Shown here: positions 1-7,479 of the stretch, piece after piece
Numbering within the stretch: position 1 is the first letter of the stretch
How the letters are laid out: every line of letters starts with the position of its first letter
Assembly (NCBI GenBank): GCA_022704585.1
Contig: JAKJGD010000017.1
Location: 1 to 11,844 of the forward strand
DNA: 11,844 nucleotides
Source: Spirochaetota bacterium
GTDB lineage: Bacteria; Spirochaetota; UBA4802; UBA5550
Direction: 5' to 3'
Notes under the pieces: generated by a model
What the model saw: the letters and a program-made list of their open reading frames with translations, nothing else
Databases searched by the model: none
What the model was told of the DNA's origin: nothing
Position numbers and translations under genes: made by a program

Positions 1-42
1 GGAGAACGCCCCCGGGCGGTGACGCAGACCGTGGAGCTTGCA

Positions 43-1014
43 ATGAAAGAACCGGGACACTGGTTTATATACATGCTGGAATGCGAGAACGGGTCCTTCT
101 ATACCGGCCTGACCGACGACATTGCCCGCCGCTTCGATGAGCACTTCCGGGGAACGGCGAAGGCAAAATACACGAGGAGCTTCAGGCCGGTGAGAATAGC
201 CCGGTGCTGGCGCCTTGCCGGCACCCGCGGCGATGCTCAGAAGGTTGAGCGGGCCATCCAGCGGATGGACAGGAAGGGCAAGGAAGGGCTGGTAGCCGAA
301 CCCGGCATCATTCATGACATCCTCCGGAACGCAGATAAGCTCGAGATTGTACCGTATGATGCGGCACCCGGTGAACAGGAAGAGCGGGACATCACCCGCT
401 ACCGGCCCGGCGCCGGTGACACAACCGGCAATCCCTACCTGGAAGAGGTACTCTCCCTGGTCCGGGCGGGACGGCGCGCCGGCCGCGAGGCCCTGATGCA
501 AGCCCTTGCCGAAAAGAGGGGAGAGCTGATCTCGCGCTACGCCTTTCCAATACCTACGCCCGATATCGTTGAACAAATCGTTCGCCGCTCGCCCCTTATA
601 GAGATAGGGGCGGGGAGCGGGTACTGGGCACTGTGCCTGAGGGAGGCCGGTGCCGACATCATCGCCTGCGACATCAGGCCGCCGGGTGAGGAGCTGCCCT
701 GGGACCCTCTGGCCGGTAACCGATGGTTCGAGGATGAATGGTTTAACGTAACGGAGGGGGACGCCTCCATGGCCGGCCGTCACCCTGAGCGTTCCCTGTT
801 CCTCTGCTGGCCCCCGCTTCACGATCCGATGGCGATGGACGCACTGACCTCCTACCGGGCTGCGGGAGGAAAAACACTCGTATATATAGGCTCACCCGGT
901 TCCTCCGGCGACGAGGCCTTTCATCGAGAGCTGTCCGCGATCTCGCCGGAGCTTTCGGTCGGGCTCTGGTCGTGGCCCGGGATCGGAGAGAGATTGATGG
1001 TTTACAGCTTCTGA
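43..1014 (+). CDS. GIY-YIG nuclease domain fused to a methyltransferase-like domain
   Basis: The 323-residue product has two parts. Residues about 6-90 are a GIY-YIG domain of the UPF0213/YhbQ type: the FIY...YTG pair lies at residues 8-10 and 20-22, followed by the ARRFDEH helix with the expected catalytic arginine, and a glutamate in VERAIQ. After a linker (about 100-160), residues about 165-323 resemble a family of uncharacterised SAM-dependent methyltransferases: motif I EIGAGSGYW (187-195), an acidic residue after strand 2 (CDIRPP, Asp210) and LCWPP (254-258) in the motif IV position. The ATG at 43 is chosen because GGAG lies 6 bases upstream and the nuclease fold begins at once; an in-frame GTG at 19 and an open frame to base 1 leave a longer N-terminus possible. 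The nuclease-methylase pairing hints at DNA repair or modification, but no substrate can be read from the sequence. Confidence 0.8.
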   Translation: MKEPGHWFIYMLECENGSFYTGLTDDIARRFDEHFRGTAKAKYTRSFRPVRIARCWRLAGTRGDAQKVERAIQRMDRKGKEGLVAEPGIIHDILRNADKLEIVPYDAAPGEQEERDITRYRPGAGDTTGNPYLEEVLSLVRAGRRAGREALMQALAEKRGELISRYAFPIPTPDIVEQIVRRSPLIEIGAGSGYWALCLREAGADIIACDIRPPGEELPWDPLAGNRWFEDEWFNVTEGDASMAGRHPERSLFLCWPPLHDPMAMDALTSYRAAGGKTLVYIGSPGSSGDEAFHRELSAISPELSVGLWSWPGIGERLMVYSF

Positions 1015-1020
1015 AAGTTT

Positions 1021-1167
1021 CCTGAAAAACTCCTTCGTGGAGTTTTTCAGGGTCGGTTTTGCGAAGTCAATCCGCAAAACCTTACGTTTTTCTCGGCCAA
1101 TGCCTCGAAAAACGGCGATACATCCTTGTATCGCTTAGCAGTTTGCTGTTTTTCAGCAAACTGCTAA
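1021..1167. repeat. Array of five consecutive hairpins
   Basis: Five inverted repeats are packed end to end directly after the fusion gene. Their arms are 1021-1033/1039-1051 (13 bp, loop TTCGT), 1055-1063/1073-1081 (9 bp), 1085-1092/1107-1114 (8 bp), 1115-1122/1127-1134 (8 bp, loop TCCT) and 1135-1148/1154-1167 (14 bp, loop TTTTT). All arms are perfect. The first could serve as a terminator for the upstream gene, although no clean T-tract follows it. A single terminator would not need four more stems, so a structured repetitive element or structured RNA is more likely. No protein is encoded here. Confidence 0.7.
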
Positions 1168-1181
1168 TAGGAGTTGCGATA

Positions 1182-1271
1182 TGTCATTGCGGGGAGCCCT
1201 TCGACAGGCTCAGGGTAAACACCGTGACCGGCCCCTGAGCGAAGCCGAAGGGCGCTGCGCTCGCGATGACA
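1182..1271. repeat. REP-like nested inverted repeat
   Basis: Outer arms at 1182-1191 and 1262-1271 match with one G:T-type mismatch. The inner arms 1196-1215 and 1232-1252 pair through GCCCTTCG and CTCAGGG segments separated by a mismatched centre. CCCTTCGACAGGCTCAGGG-type segments recur between genes in many environmental bacterial genomes, so this is probably a dispersed short repeat, not a functional site of the adjacent hydrolase gene. It ends just 24 bases before that gene's start codon. Confidence 0.6.
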
Positions 1272-1295
1272 ACTTGAAATGGCGAGGTGCTGCTC

Positions 1296-1919
1296 ATGAT
1301 AATTGAACAGATTCTGGTGACTCACATGGCGGTGTTCTGCTACATGGTGGCAGACGAGGCGACGAAGGAGGGCGTGCTCATCGATCCTGCGGGCGACCAT
1401 GATAAAATAGCGTCCGTGGTCGAGCGAAGGGGCGTCACGATCAAGTACATCATAAACACGCACGGGCATTTTGATCATACATCCGGAAACGATTACTGGG
1501 TTAAAAAGACGGGTGCGCAGCTCCTTCTGCATGAGTCGGATGTGTCGAAGCTCGGCAGCCTGACCAGCAGGTTCTTCACGCGCACCATGGGAGGGAAGAC
1601 GTCGCCTTCGCCGGGCGCCACAATCAGGGACGGCGACAGTATCGGGTTCGGCTCCTGCTCGCTCAGGGTGATACACACGCCCGGTCATTCGGAGGGGAGC
1701 GTATGCCTGTACACGAAGGGACACGTCTTCACGGGAGACACCCTTTTCACGGAGGGCATGGGCAGGACCGACCTTGCCGACGGCTCTGAGCGGAAGATCA
1801 TGGAATCAATAGTAAACAGGATACTGTCGCTGCCGGATGATACCGTCATATGGCCGGGGCACCATTACGGCCGCAATCCCACGTCAACGGTGAGGGAACA
1901 GAAGCGCTATTACCGCTGA
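1296..1919 (+). CDS. Metallo-beta-lactamase-fold hydrolase (glyoxalase II-like)
   Basis: The 207-residue product is a compact MBL-fold hydrolase close to the short glyoxalase II-like proteins that hydrolyse thioesters or related substrates in the cytoplasm. The metal-binding set is complete: THGHFDH (His56, His58, Asp60, His61), HTPGH (His131), GDTLF (Asp148) and PGHH (His189). GMGRTDL after the GDTLF motif is typical of this subgroup. It is shorter than true glyoxalase II (about 250 residues) and lacks that enzyme's C-terminal substrate-binding helices, so the substrate is unknown. The start is the ATG at 1296, with GAGG eight bases upstream; an in-frame GTG at 1287 overlaps that ribosome binding site and is less likely. 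No signal peptide is present. It ends 13 bases from the convergent adenylate cyclase gene, with no room for a terminator. Confidence 0.88.
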   Translation: MIIEQILVTHMAVFCYMVADEATKEGVLIDPAGDHDKIASVVERRGVTIKYIINTHGHFDHTSGNDYWVKKTGAQLLLHESDVSKLGSLTSRFFTRTMGGKTSPSPGATIRDGDSIGFGSCSLRVIHTPGHSEGSVCLYTKGHVFTGDTLFTEGMGRTDLADGSERKIMESIVNRILSLPDDTVIWPGHHYGRNPTSTVREQKRYYR

Positions 1920-1932
1920 TCATGCCGGAAGC

Positions 1933-4731
1933 TCAACGGGCGGGCTGCTTCAGCGCGTTCTCGAGCATGATCTCCGCGCGCATCTTCTCGTGGAACGCGT
2001 ACGAGGAGTAAAACCTGAAATAGTTGTGCTGGAGCGCGGTAAGGTCGGCGGCCGTGACGAAGGGATTGAAGTCCTTCCCCTCGGCCTTGATCGCGCTTAT
2101 ACTCTGGACGACCGCGCGCATGTTGCTTTTCGTAAATCCCTCGGAGCGGCGGCCGTCAGGCATGGTGACCGAATAGATGATCTCCTTCGTCTTATGGTCC
2201 ATGACCACCTTCATGACGCAGGGCTGTATCTTTTTCTGAATATCCTCGAGGCGGATCGAGTGCTCCGGATCGAGCCGTGTCACCGAATAGTTCATGTACA
2301 TGTCTTTTTTTATCTGGTAGATCTCGACCGGGTTTTCCCTGTTCGCCAGAAGCGATTTCGGGTTATGGGCGACAACCTGAGTCGAAATGTTCTTGGCGAA
2401 GATGTAGAGCCGGGTCAGGTAATCGAACATAAGGTCCGCCGGTTTCCGGTAGAAGAAGAGGGAGCCGCTCTCATCAAAGACATAGAAATACGCGTACTTC
2501 CGGTCGCTGTCGAAGTAGATCCTGATGGCGGTCGGGCCGGCATATTCCATCATCGTCCGGAGGAAGTTCAGCTCCTTGATGCTCTGGTCGATCTTGATAA
2601 CGCTCTTCAGGCCGTAATTAAAGGAGATGCCCATCAGCATTTTCAGCTCGGAATCGCTCGTGAGGGTGTCGATGACCGTCGCAGTGCCGCTCTTCCTGGT
2701 GTAGAACACCAGGTACTGGTTGCCGATCATGGTGATATAGCTTCGCTTCGCGTCCGGATCGCTGTTCGTGAAAAAATCGAAAATATCGCGGACGAACGCT
2801 TTTATCCGCATGAACTCCTTGGTCGAGCTGAAGGGGGAGGACGACACTATGTTGACGGCGCTCTCGAAGTCGCTCTTCGTCACCAGGCAGCCATTGAGCA
2901 CGCGCACCATTATCTGCAGCAGGTCCATCTCCCGGCTGAAGACCTCGAACTTCGTGGACCCCCAGCTGTCGTGATACAGGAAGAATATCTCCTCTATCTT
3001 GCGCGAATACTTCGAGTAGAGGTTGAAGATGATATAGCTCATGACCGGGTAGGGGTCTTTCAGATAGTCTTCCCGGAACGCGTTGATCTTCTTGAACATG
3101 AAGTTGGTGGAGATATCCGTGATGAGCTCCCGGAGAAAGTTCGTCTCCAGGCTGTGCAGGCCCGTGTCGATCTCGAGCCGCGTGTAGTCTTTCTTGAACA
3201 GGCCGTTAAGGCTGATCCAGACCGCAAGCCCGAGCAACGTCCGGTCCTTGTGGAGGATGACTATGTTGGGATGGTTGTCAACAATCAGGCGTTTTGACAG
3301 GAACCATGTCTCGTTTCCTTTCTGGTCGCGCACGTATTCGATCTTGAGGAGCTTCTCCGGAGGATAGTTCTTGAATGCCAGGGTGTTGTCAATCTTGGTG
3401 TCCGAGACCAGGAAGTGTGAATATATCTTCCGGCTGATCGCCTTGATCTCCTCGTCGGTGAACTTGTGCTTGACCTTGTGCGTCTCGATATTGCCCAGGA
3501 TGCGCCGGTATTCCTGTAACACGAACTTCTTCGCGTTGTTGAGGAGCCTGCTGACCGGTTCGATGCTCCAGTTGTGGAAATCGTCCATTTCCTTGATTTT
3601 CGACGCCGGCCAGCTCCATTTTTTCACGTACTCCAGCATGATGCGGGCCTTCTCCGGGTTGTACCCGTCCTCGGGCTTCGCCGAAAGATGACGCGCCAGC
3701 ATCGGCTCCACTTTCAAATAAAACGAGGTTTTCAGGACCTCGAGGGCGTCCTTGTCCTTGACGATCGAGCTGTAGTAATCGTACACGTAATCGAACATGA
3801 TCACATACGCATCGATCTCGTGGTAGCCCATCTTGCCCTGGTGTATGTTCTTCTTGATGATATTGCAGATGAAGGGATTGTCCATGTAGTTGTTCAGGTA
3901 CCGCTCAAGGAGCCCCAGCTTGATGATGGACTTGAACGGGTTGCCCAGCGACTTGAGGATCTGGAACAGGGCTGCCGCCAGAAAGTCTTCCTGGCGGATG
4001 CTCACGAGGTTGCCCAGATCTATGAAGCGGTCGGCCAGGGCTGTTTCCTGCGCCGCGGCATGCCACCGGTCATAGGTGGCATCGTCCGCGTTGGAGGGCA
4101 CGACCCACCAGAAGGGCATCTTGCCGTTGAGCACGATCGAGCTCCGGAGAAACTCCTCTTTCAGAAGGACGCCGATGGACGAGCCGGAGAGCTGCTCGTC
4201 GTCATCCGCGAAAATATTATTACGCACCCGGCTGATCTCGTTCAGGTAGAAGTGGATCTCCATGTTGTACTTGTCGAATATCCAGCTTTCTATGGTCCTG
4301 AGCTTTGCCTTGAACTGGCCGATCGCCTCGCGATCGTACGAACCCTCGTGGTAGCATATCCAGAAGTCGAAGTCTGACTGCTTCGTGTAGGCGATTGTGC
4401 CGCAGCTGCCGATAAGGGCGATCATCTGAATGAATGGATGTTCAACCTTGTTCTTTGAAAGTATCGTATTGGGGAAACGTTTTGCCACGAAATCGACCAT
4501 CCGCGGGGATGGCATATAATCGTACACCCCGCAGGGGACCCGTGAGCCAGGCACGTTCCCGGGCAAATCGGGGGCGTTCGTATTGAGCAGCAGGGGGATC
4601 ATGTCCAGCACATTAATTGACTGCTGCTCTGACAGGGCGCGCTGCAGGTTCCCGAGCTTTAATTCGTTGTATTTATGGAAAATTACCTGGTAAGCCTGTA
4701 TACGTTTGATGATGTCAGCATTAGCTTCCAT
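1933..4731 (-). CDS. cyaA: Class I adenylate cyclase
   Basis: This 932-residue protein resembles class I (enterobacterial CyaA-type) adenylate cyclases, which make cAMP from ATP. The nucleotidyltransferase-fold core shows Gly-Ser at residues 108-109 and SDFDFW with Asp120 and Asp122, matching the GS...SDLDIW signature. It continues with NGKMPFWWVVP and a DLGNLVSIRQEDFLAAALFQ-type block that aligns with E. coli CyaA by eye. The C-terminal half (from about residue 450) is divergent and may be regulatory; I recognise no known domain there. The length is somewhat above E. coli CyaA (848). No membrane segment or signal peptide is seen. The frame stays open to a GTG/ATG pair at 4785/4782, but those codons have no ribosome binding site and sit inside a possible promoter, so I prefer the ATG at 4731; its own ribosome site is also weak. 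It is divergent from the 4946 gene. Confidence 0.85.
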   Translation of the reverse strand: MEANADIIKRIQAYQVIFHKYNELKLGNLQRALSEQQSINVLDMIPLLLNTNAPDLPGNVPGSRVPCGVYDYMPSPRMVDFVAKRFPNTILSKNKVEHPFIQMIALIGSCGTIAYTKQSDFDFWICYHEGSYDREAIGQFKAKLRTIESWIFDKYNMEIHFYLNEISRVRNNIFADDDEQLSGSSIGVLLKEEFLRSSIVLNGKMPFWWVVPSNADDATYDRWHAAAQETALADRFIDLGNLVSIRQEDFLAAALFQILKSLGNPFKSIIKLGLLERYLNNYMDNPFICNIIKKNIHQGKMGYHEIDAYVIMFDYVYDYYSSIVKDKDALEVLKTSFYLKVEPMLARHLSAKPEDGYNPEKARIMLEYVKKWSWPASKIKEMDDFHNWSIEPVSRLLNNAKKFVLQEYRRILGNIETHKVKHKFTDEEIKAISRKIYSHFLVSDTKIDNTLAFKNYPPEKLLKIEYVRDQKGNETWFLSKRLIVDNHPNIVILHKDRTLLGLAVWISLNGLFKKDYTRLEIDTGLHSLETNFLRELITDISTNFMFKKINAFREDYLKDPYPVMSYIIFNLYSKYSRKIEEIFFLYHDSWGSTKFEVFSREMDLLQIMVRVLNGCLVTKSDFESAVNIVSSSPFSSTKEFMRIKAFVRDIFDFFTNSDPDAKRSYITMIGNQYLVFYTRKSGTATVIDTLTSDSELKMLMGISFNYGLKSVIKIDQSIKELNFLRTMMEYAGPTAIRIYFDSDRKYAYFYVFDESGSLFFYRKPADLMFDYLTRLYIFAKNISTQVVAHNPKSLLANRENPVEIYQIKKDMYMNYSVTRLDPEHSIRLEDIQKKIQPCVMKVVMDHKTKEIIYSVTMPDGRRSEGFTKSNMRAVVQSISAIKAEGKDFNPFVTAADLTALQHNYFRFYSSYAFHEKMRAEIMLENALKQPAR

Positions 4732-4773
4732 GTCCGGTCCCGGGCCCACAAATAATAATTCAGTATGGCTGCA

Positions 4774-4801
4774 AGCATACATCACGTTGATAATACGTCA
4801 A
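4774..4801 (-). promoter_or_regulatory. Possible promoter of the adenylate cyclase gene
   Basis: On the minus strand, TTGACG (4801-4796) and TATGCT (4779-4774) are separated by 16 bases, fitting a sigma-70-type promoter. Transcription would begin near 4767, downstream of the GTG/ATG codons at 4785/4782, and would favour translation from 4731. A competing exact TATAAT lies just upstream on the same strand (4806-4801), but its -35 is poor. This is motif matching only. Confidence 0.3.
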
Positions 4802-4884
4802 TTATATTATGGGGCGGGCTAAAATATTGAAAATCCGGGCAGGGCCGGTCCGGGGGGCGCCCGGAGGAGAATAAAGTATTAATG

Positions 4885-4897
4885 TACGGCGGCCGTA
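4885..4897. promoter_or_regulatory. 13-base palindrome between divergent genes
   Basis: TACGGC and GCCGTA are perfect inverted arms around a single G, flanked by ATTAAT at 4878-4883 and 4905-4910. It lies in the 214-base gap between the adenylate cyclase start and the 4946 gene, a location suited to an operator acting on the 4946 gene or on both. No regulator is identifiable, and it could be fortuitous. Confidence 0.25.
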
Positions 4898-4945
4898 ATA
4901 ACCGATTAATATATTGAACCGGTATATCCGGCCAAGGAGTGGATC

Positions 4946-5458
4946 ATGAAAGAATTAATCAACGAATCAATACTGTCCATGGTGAACGACAACTCCATGA
5001 GCATTGGCCGCATAAACAGCCTCATTTATATCAAGGAATTCATAGACCGCATCGCTTCGAAGCATTATCTGACCGAGGAAGCAGCCGTGGAGCTGGAGCA
5101 GAAATACGGGGTGCGCCCGAACATCATTACCTGGGGGGACTATTTCCAGACAGAAATGGCCACGTCCCTCATGATCCTGCCCGACGATGAATTCCTCAAA
5201 GCGGTGGAAACCCTCAATTTCGACATGGTCGCCAGCTGGATCATCTTCAGCGAAAAGGACGGGGTCTTCTTCAAGTGGGTCGATGACATGCACGCCACGA
5301 TTACTGCCTGCAAGAGCGCGGGTTTCACGGAAGAAGAGGAGGAGATCCTCCATCTCAAGATCCTGAAGGAATACTACAACGGCCTGGGCCTGGTGGATAA
5401 TTTCACGGAGTCCGAGATGCACTGGTTTTCAGCCTTCCAGGAAGCCCGGGTCGTATAA
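4946..5458 (+). CDS. Hypothetical protein, 170 residues
   Basis: I do not recognise this family. The product is acidic, soluble and probably mostly helical, with no signal peptide or membrane span. Aromatic residues are frequent (WGDYF, SWIIF, FFKWVDD, MHWFSAF), and there is a run of five glutamates near residue 130. The gene is convincing: AAGGAG sits six bases before the ATG, the coding pattern is consistent, and a strong terminator follows. It is transcribed divergently from the adenylate cyclase gene, so shared regulation is possible, but nothing in the sequence ties it to cAMP. No cysteine motif suggests metal binding; the only cysteine is in TACKSAG. Confidence 0.85.
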   Translation: MKELINESILSMVNDNSMSIGRINSLIYIKEFIDRIASKHYLTEEAAVELEQKYGVRPNIITWGDYFQTEMATSLMILPDDEFLKAVETLNFDMVASWIIFSEKDGVFFKWVDDMHATITACKSAGFTEEEEEILHLKILKEYYNGLGLVDNFTESEMHWFSAFQEARVV

Positions 5459-5480
5459 CATCACCGGTGATCGGTGTTAT

Positions 5481-5508
5481 AAAAGCCCCCGTTACGGAGG
5501 CTTTTTTT
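5481..5508. terminator. Rho-independent terminator, possibly bidirectional
   Basis: An 11-bp stem with one mismatch (arms 5481-5491 and 5495-5505, loop TTA) is followed by a T-rich tract to 5508, a strong intrinsic terminator for the gene ending at 5458. On the opposite strand the same stem ends in a run of four T, so it may also stop transcription of the convergent gene ending at 5538. A perfect palindrome TCACCGGTGA (5461-5470) lies between the stop codon and the stem. Confidence 0.85.
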
Positions 5509-5537
5509 ATCGTTCATCAAGGCGATGATTTAGGCGT

Positions 5538-7247
5538 TTAATCGCCGGTCAGGTATTTCTCGAGGTACTCGGTCAGGTCGTTCAGGTTTTTCCGTATCAT
5601 CGCCTTGAACTCTGGCGGTATGTTCTGGGACATGACCACCTTGTAGTAGTTGATAGCGTCCCGGACTTTTCTCTTCTTGATGTACTCGTTGGCCTTTTCC
5701 AGCATCGGCTTGTACTTGTAAAAGGCGTATTCGATGATGTTCTTTTCCCTCGACAACCCGATTTCGTCCGGCAGCCTGGTGAAATCGTAGCTCACCTTGA
5801 GGATCGGCAGCTCTTTCTTTTTCCTCTTCGTCGTCGATAGTAGCTTGCGGTAAAAGGAAGCGTCCTCCTGCCGCGCCATGTCCATCTCGTCCGGGGTGGT
5901 GAACGATTCCTCGCGGCGTTCCTTTTTCTCCCCGATGATCTCGAAGTCCTCCTTCGTTTTTGCCCTGTCCTCGCGGAGTATCTTTTCGAAGATCTCGTCG
6001 TCGCTCATCCCGTCGCCGGAGGTGTCCTTCCCGTATTCCTTGAGGAGCTCGAACTCGTCCCCTTCGTCAGCCTCAGAGGTTTTTCGGGCAATATGGTCTT
6101 CGATCGATTCACCCGGAGTAGCCGGGCCGCCGCCCGCGCCCGCAGAGCCGGGTCCGGAGATCGGCTTTGCTTCCGGGGCCTTCTGCCTGGGGATGCTCTC
6201 CAGGAGCGCCCGTACGGCGCTGTCGTCAAGCAGGGGCTTGCGGGAATCGAGCTTCGCCGCCGACACTCCCGGCTCGGTATCGGTCTCGGGTATGCGGGAC
6301 TCGGCCATCTCGCGCACGGCCCTGTTCAGGCTCTGGAACTCCTTCTTGAGCGCCGAGAGGTCGTCTGCCCTGCCGGCGGCGCCGGCCGAGGCCGCAACCG
6401 AGGCTGCGGCGCCGACCATCTGCCCGGTCGTGTCCGCGCCTTCCATGTGGTCCCTTATGCCGGACAGGGCGTCCGCAAGCTGCGTCTGCGCCGTCAGGGC
6501 GGCATCCGAGGATACTTCCTTCAGGCGGTTCAGCTCGCTCTTCACATCGCTCAGCTCGCCCCTGATTTTCTCGGTCGCACTCTCCACGATCCGGTCCATG
6601 TCCATGCCCCGCGTCGGGTCGAACAGGCCGATATTTATATTTTCGGGCAGCGAGTCGATTTTAATCGCGTTGGGAAGCGAGCCGCCCAGTGTGATCTTGA
6701 TCTCGTTCCCGCCCAGGCTGCTGCCGTCCCCGGCGACCCCGCGCTTGGCCTGCTCCTCCTTCCGTTTCGTCTCCTCGTCCTTTTTCTTCTTGTAATGGCG
6801 GAGGTATTCAATGTTCGCGTCGATCTTGAAGCGCGTGTCGATGTCCTGGATGCGCGACTTCACGCCCTCGTACAGGGAGATGGCGGTTGAGTAGTCGCCC
6901 TTGGCGGCGTAGATCTCGGAATTGAGGAGCGTTCTCCGGTAAATCCTGAAGCGCGAGATCTCGGGGATTATTTCGTCCGCCAGATAGGGGAGCTTGAAGG
7001 GCTTGTCCGGCTCCGGCGGCGCGGTCTCCTCCGGCCCGTCCGATTTCCGCCTCATGGGGTGCTGCGCGGCCTCGGGAAACTCCTTCTCGATCTCCTTGTC
7101 GCTGGCCCTTCTCCGGAACGTGCGGTCTTCATCCAGCTTCTCTTCCGGCTTCTTCCCGGTGAGGTCGCCTTTTCCTCCCATGAGGGCCCAAATGAGGATA
7201 AGGACGATGACCAGGAGTATGATGATCAGTACAATGTTCATAATCAT
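5538..7247 (-). CDS. Membrane-anchored protein with repeat-like helical ends, function unknown
   Basis: This 569-residue protein begins with one strongly hydrophobic helix (residues about 3-22), followed by a basic, then charged segment, so it is most likely an N-terminally anchored protein with a cytoplasmic body. Residues about 105-150 (LLNSEIYAAKGDYSTAISLYEG) and about 510-565 (a block ending DAINYYKVV and following helices) resemble tetratricopeptide repeats. Between them lie a Lys/Glu-rich stretch (152-169), a predicted coiled coil (about 220-265), an Ala/Gly-rich segment with RADDLSALKKEFQSLNRAV, and a Pro/Gly-rich linker near 355-380. Two similar motifs, RRRASD (45-50) and MRRKSD (65-70), sit in the segment after the membrane helix. 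The start ATG lacks a clear ribosome binding site; the second ATG (7241) is equally possible. I infer a scaffold or envelope-associated role only from architecture. Confidence 0.8.
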   Translation of the reverse strand: MIMNIVLIIILLVIVLILIWALMGGKGDLTGKKPEEKLDEDRTFRRRASDKEIEKEFPEAAQHPMRRKSDGPEETAPPEPDKPFKLPYLADEIIPEISRFRIYRRTLLNSEIYAAKGDYSTAISLYEGVKSRIQDIDTRFKIDANIEYLRHYKKKKDEETKRKEEQAKRGVAGDGSSLGGNEIKITLGGSLPNAIKIDSLPENINIGLFDPTRGMDMDRIVESATEKIRGELSDVKSELNRLKEVSSDAALTAQTQLADALSGIRDHMEGADTTGQMVGAAASVAASAGAAGRADDLSALKKEFQSLNRAVREMAESRIPETDTEPGVSAAKLDSRKPLLDDSAVRALLESIPRQKAPEAKPISGPGSAGAGGGPATPGESIEDHIARKTSEADEGDEFELLKEYGKDTSGDGMSDDEIFEKILREDRAKTKEDFEIIGEKKERREESFTTPDEMDMARQEDASFYRKLLSTTKRKKKELPILKVSYDFTRLPDEIGLSREKNIIEYAFYKYKPMLEKANEYIKKRKVRDAINYYKVVMSQNIPPEFKAMIRKNLNDLTEYLEKYLTGD

Positions 7248-7262
7248 ATCATGTTTATATAA

Positions 7263-7290
7263 AAAATATACTACAACACATATTTTGCAA
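7263..7290 (-). promoter_or_regulatory. Weak candidate promoter for the membrane-anchored protein
   Basis: On the minus strand TTGCAA (7290-7285) and TATTTT (7268-7263) are 16 bases apart in a very AT-rich stretch just upstream of the start at 7247. The distance to the start codon would leave a very short leader, consistent with the absence of a visible ribosome binding site, but AT-rich DNA yields such matches by chance. Confidence 0.2.
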
Positions 7291-7479
7291 ATGAAAAAGA
7301 TGAACGGGACGAAATTTTTCCTGCCCTTCCTGACGCGGGGGCCGCAGTCCTATTGATATTTTCGACTAAAAAAAGGCCGGGCAGGGACAAAATACCCGAT
7401 TAAATGAAAAAAACAGTGGACACTCGTCCGCGGTAACATTATGAGGTTCAAATTATCAAATTTTATTAAGGATACAAGC

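Noticed and set aside
1021..1271. CRISPR array
   Set aside because: The repeated stems differ in sequence and there are no regularly spaced identical repeats or spacers.
1164..1724. Minus strand open frame of 186 codons
   Set aside because: It spans the REP-like repeat and runs antisense to the intact MBL-fold hydrolase; its PEPVEG-like peptide is the translation of the repeat.
1990..3297. Long + strand open frame of 435 codons
   Set aside because: It is antisense to the adenylate cyclase gene; its composition (rich in Arg, Val, Asp, His) is the usual shadow of a GC-rich gene and no family is recognisable.
3574..4377. + strand open frame of 267 codons
   Set aside because: Antisense shadow of the cyclase catalytic region with no ribosome binding site or domain.
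5878..6890. Two overlapping + strand open frames of 265 and 305 codons
   Set aside because: Both lie opposite the membrane-anchored protein; one is a Ser-rich and the other an Arg/Leu-rich shadow, and neither has a family match.
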